Source: an uncultured Caulobacterales bacterium
GTDB lineage: Bacteria; Pseudomonadota; Alphaproteobacteria; Caulobacterales; Maricaulaceae
Direction of reading: 5' to 3'
Assembly (NCBI GenBank): GCA_938009235.1
Contig: CALLIK010000009.1
Coordinates: forward strand, 1 to 64,000
DNA length: 64,000 bases
Positions 61,730 through 64,000 of this stretch are shown here, piece after piece (positions within the stretch are counted from its first letter, which is position 1; each line of letters starts with the position of its first letter). Position numbers and translations under genes: made by a program. The notes under the pieces are model-generated. The model made no database searches, was not told where the DNA came from, and saw nothing but the letters and a program-made list of their open reading frames with translations.

Positions 61730-62409
61730 GCCTTTTCGCCGCCGTAGCTGAGCCTGCCTTCGTTGTGCCAACGATGTTGCTTGATATCTCTTTCCTTGCG
61801 CTACTTGTTGTCGTCGCATTCGCGATTGTCCGCATGCGATCTCTCTTCGGGATTGTAATGTTGCAAGGGGTTTATTCCCTTGTGTCGGCCTGTTGGTTTG
61901 TTTCGCTTGATGCCGTTGATGTAGCCTTTACCGAGGCCGCCGTTGGGGCAGGGGTGTCCACCGTCTTGATGCTCTCCGCCATGTTATTGGCAGATAGAAA
62001 ATCAACGCCTGTGCCGATGCGCCGCCAAGTCGGTGCGTTAGCCGTGGTTGTTCTGGCTGGCATGGCGATGCTCTATGCCGTTGGGGATATGTCCGCTTAT
62101 GGCGACGTGCACTCTGCTGCTAATTCATATGTTGGTATGGATTATATCGCGAAAACTGCGGAAGAGATCAAAATTCCAAACGTGGTCACTGCGGTTCTGG
62201 CGAGTTATCGCGGCTATGATACATTTGGCGAAACGGTTGTGATTTTCTCAGCAGGTTTAGGCGTGTTGCTCTTGCTGGGTTTGAACGGAAACTCTGGTCG
62301 TTGGGTTGCGCGTCCGAATGGACAGATGCTTAATGATCATGCCGCGCCGTCTGCTGGACTCGCGACTGATAACCGCTCTGAGGAACAACGTGCGGAGCCA
62401 GACCAATGA
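61726..62409 (+). CDS. DUF4040 / MrpA C-terminal-like subunit
   Basis: A 227-aa membrane protein. The first part (IVRMRSLFGIVMLQGVYSLV, then AFTEAAVGAGVSTVLML) is DUF4040, the part of MrpA/MbhD that follows the antiporter fold; the C-terminal part (YRGYDTFGETVVIF) matches the end of MrpA. So the C-terminal MrpA domain is a separate gene here. Overlaps the next gene by 4 bp. Confidence 0.85.
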   Translation: MSLFAAVAEPAFVVPTMLLDISFLALLVVVAFAIVRMRSLFGIVMLQGVYSLVSACWFVSLDAVDVAFTEAAVGAGVSTVLMLSAMLLADRKSTPVPMRRQVGALAVVVLAGMAMLYAVGDMSAYGDVHSAANSYVGMDYIAKTAEEIKIPNVVTAVLASYRGYDTFGETVVIFSAGLGVLLLLGLNGNSGRWVARPNGQMLNDHAAPSAGLATDNRSEEQRAEPDQ

Positions 62410-62870
62410 GCGACCCAACACAAACCTTTGGCCGTGACCCGCATGTTCTCTTGCGAGTTATCGCGAAATTCCTAATCCCCCTAATCGCGCTCTTTGCATT
62501 TTATGTGCAATTCCACGGCGATTATGGTCCAGGGGGCGGATTCCAAGCGGGCGTAATCCTTGCGGCCTCTGTTATTCTCTACGCGCTTGTCTTTGGACTG
62601 AAAGCCGCGAAGCGCGCCTTCCCACCATCGCTCATACGCTATGGTATGACTTTGGGCGTGTTGCTATATGGCGGTACAGGCGTTTTGAGCTGGTTTATGG
62701 GCGGCGAGTTTTTGAACTATTCAGTCCTCGCGCATGACGCATCGCATGGTCAGCATTATGGTATTCTGGCCGTTGAACTAGGTGTTTTGACAACGGTTAC
62801 GACGGTCATGATTGCGATTTTCTATGCGTTTGGATCGCGCCAACCTGAAACCTCTGACGAGGATTGGTAG
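62406..62870 (+). CDS. mrpB: Na+/H+ antiporter subunit B
   Basis: MnhB-like protein (154 aa): four spans, with FHGDYGPGGGFQAGVILAAS, the family signature, near residues 35-54. ATG overlaps the previous stop (ATGA); the next gene starts directly after the stop. The soluble C-terminal end is short. Confidence 0.94.
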   Translation: MSDPTQTFGRDPHVLLRVIAKFLIPLIALFAFYVQFHGDYGPGGGFQAGVILAASVILYALVFGLKAAKRAFPPSLIRYGMTLGVLLYGGTGVLSWFMGGEFLNYSVLAHDASHGQHYGILAVELGVLTTVTTVMIAIFYAFGSRQPETSDEDW

Positions 62871-63350
62871 ATGTCTGAGCTTTTCTCACAATATAACTAT
62901 GTGATTGTCATTATTTTGATGATGACGGGTCTGTATACCGTATTTGCCTCGCGCAATTTGATCAAGAAGCTTGCGGGTCTGTCTGTTTTTCAGACGTCCG
63001 TTTTCCTCCTCTATATCACCATCGGTAAAGTCTCTGGCGGTCAACCGCCGATCCTTGTTGAGGGCGGCGCGTCGTATGGTACAGACGTAGACGGTCATGC
63101 TTTGCTTGAGGGGACTATTCAGGTCGCGGCAGGCGGCGGATCATATATACTCCCAGGACCAGGCAGTGATGTTCTCTATTCGAACCCGCTTCCGCATGTT
63201 CTTATCCTGACCGCGATTGTGGTTGGCGTTGCGACGCTCTCGATTGGCCTCGCGCTAACGGTGCGTATTCGCGAAGTTTATCACACGATTGAAGAAGATG
63301 AGATCGAAGAAAAAGATTTCATCTATAATCTGGAAGGCACAGCAGATTGA
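62871..63350 (+). CDS. mrpC: Na+/H+ antiporter subunit C
   Basis: MrpC/NuoK-like (159 aa) with three spans. LIKKLAGLSVFQTSVFLLYI and PLPHVLILTAIVVGVATLSI match the family. A longer, glycine-rich loop lies between spans two and three. The last base overlaps the next ATG (TGATG). Confidence 0.93.
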   Translation: MSELFSQYNYVIVIILMMTGLYTVFASRNLIKKLAGLSVFQTSVFLLYITIGKVSGGQPPILVEGGASYGTDVDGHALLEGTIQVAAGGGSYILPGPGSDVLYSNPLPHVLILTAIVVGVATLSIGLALTVRIREVYHTIEEDEIEEKDFIYNLEGTAD

Positions 63351-64000
63351 TGGCTTTGCTTAATTTCATTCCCGACTGGTTGCTGACTCACGGTCCGGCC
63401 TTTCTCATGGCTCTGCCGCTTATTATGGCGGCGATTACATCTATCTTGCCGAATAAACGCGTGGCGTGGGCGAGTACATTTATCGTCACGGCTATCTTGA
63501 CCATCACGGCTTTTGCTCTGGCGCTGTATAATGCCGAAGTCGGTACAACGGTTTATAAAATGGGCGGCTGGGCGCCACCTCATGGGATTTCTTTGGTTGT
63601 CGATGCTTTGAGTGCGCCAGTTCTGGTGTTGATTGCTCTCATGAGTTTCGTGACAGTTATTTATGCGCTGCCTGCGACCGTTGCCGAAATTAAACCCAAT
63701 AAACGTGCACCGTTTTACGCGGCTTTCTTGCTCTGCGTAGCTGGCCTATTGGGCATGGTTATCACGGGCGATGCGTTTAACGTTTTTGTCTTCCTCGAAG
63801 TGTCGTCAATTTCGACATATGTGCTTGTCGCTATGGGCGCTGCGCGGGACCGCCGCGCATTATCCGCAGCTTATAATTATTTGATCCTCGGCTCTATTGG
63901 CGCAACATTTTTCGTGATCGGTATTGGCTTCCTCTACATGGAAACTGGGACGCTAAATATGGCTGACATGGCACGTATTTTGGCTGACCTAGATGGTGGC
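63350..64000 (+). CDS. mrpD: Na+/H+ antiporter subunit D / NuoN-like (cut by window end)
   Basis: The ATG at 63350 overlaps the mrpC stop. 217 codons are visible without a stop. Several spans, GISLVVDALSAPVLVLIALM and the FVFLEVSSISTYVLVAMG stretch (with the conserved Glu of antiporter folds) identify the proton-translocating subunit D/NuoN family. The rest lies outside. Confidence 0.92.
   Translation, partial: MALLNFIPDWLLTHGPAFLMALPLIMAAITSILPNKRVAWASTFIVTAILTITAFALALYNAEVGTTVYKMGGWAPPHGISLVVDALSAPVLVLIALMSFVTVIYALPATVAEIKPNKRAPFYAAFLLCVAGLLGMVITGDAFNVFVFLEVSSISTYVLVAMGAARDRRALSAAYNYLILGSIGATFFVIGIGFLYMETGTLNMADMARILADLDGG

Overview
The window reads as a chromosomal segment of a moderate-GC alphaproteobacterium, most like the stalked or budding marine Hyphomonadales/Maricaulales group. 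This placement is inferred from gene content and protein style: a long S10-spc-alpha ribosomal operon without rpsD or rpmJ, ribosomal proteins with helix-hairpin-helix tails, an oligopeptidase B, DUF2336 and TIGR02301 proteins, and a TonB/ExbBD/DUF3450 cluster. It was not tested by any search.

Region 1 (1-15229) is one long plus-strand ribosomal block: the end of EF-Tu, then rpsJ-rplC-rplD-rplW-rplB-rpsS-rplV-rpsC-rplP-rpmC-rpsQ, rplN-rplX-rplE-rpsN-rpsH-rplF-rplR-rpsE-rpmD-rplO-secY-adk, and rpsM-rpsK-rpoA-rplQ. Genes are mostly a few bases apart or overlapping. The larger gaps hold compact palindromes. A hairpin terminator follows rplQ.

Region 2 (15235-34190) is housekeeping and accessory genes: a frame-disrupted lipoprotein gene, a DJ-1/PfpI protein, an isoquinoline 1-oxidoreductase-like IorAB pair, a CPBP-like membrane protein, pyrC, META and TIGR02301 proteins, a divergent Nudix/SRAP pair, yihY, yaaA, a minus-strand set (FAD oxidase, Sua5/YrdC, YceI), then lepB, xseB, ispA, dxs and tlyA. 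An AT-richer gene with a HEPN-like R-x4-H motif sits between dxs and tlyA, followed by a decayed 5' fragment of a second tlyA.

Region 3 (34206-48311) has three consecutive minus-strand glycine-zipper envelope proteins, two of them with internal tandem repeats. It continues with an HSL-type esterase, aroC, small membrane proteins (including an unannotated-size 30-residue ORF), a minimal J-domain protein, pdxH, a DUF1499 protein, a metallo-beta-lactamase-fold hydrolase paired with an ATP-grasp-like protein, sppA and tRNA-Gln(TTG).

Region 4 (48583-56977) is an energy-transduction cluster: two DUF3450-like periplasmic proteins, a large secreted-N-terminus ExbB, a second ExbB/TolQ, two ExbD, TonB, a TPR protein, a second TonB and a small secreted protein. 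It probably powers TonB-dependent outer-membrane uptake, with duplicated parts that look like a modified TonB2-type machine. Region 5 (56874-64000) holds oligopeptidase B, a DUF2336 protein, and the start of a Mrp-type Na+/H+ antiporter operon in the order E-F-G-A(C-terminal part)-B-C-D, cut off by the window end.

The items I rate highest for follow-up are the paired HhH tails on L3 and L15, the HEPN-like gene with the tlyA remnant, the duplicated TonB/DUF3450 cluster with its upstream dyads, and the 30-residue membrane ORF.
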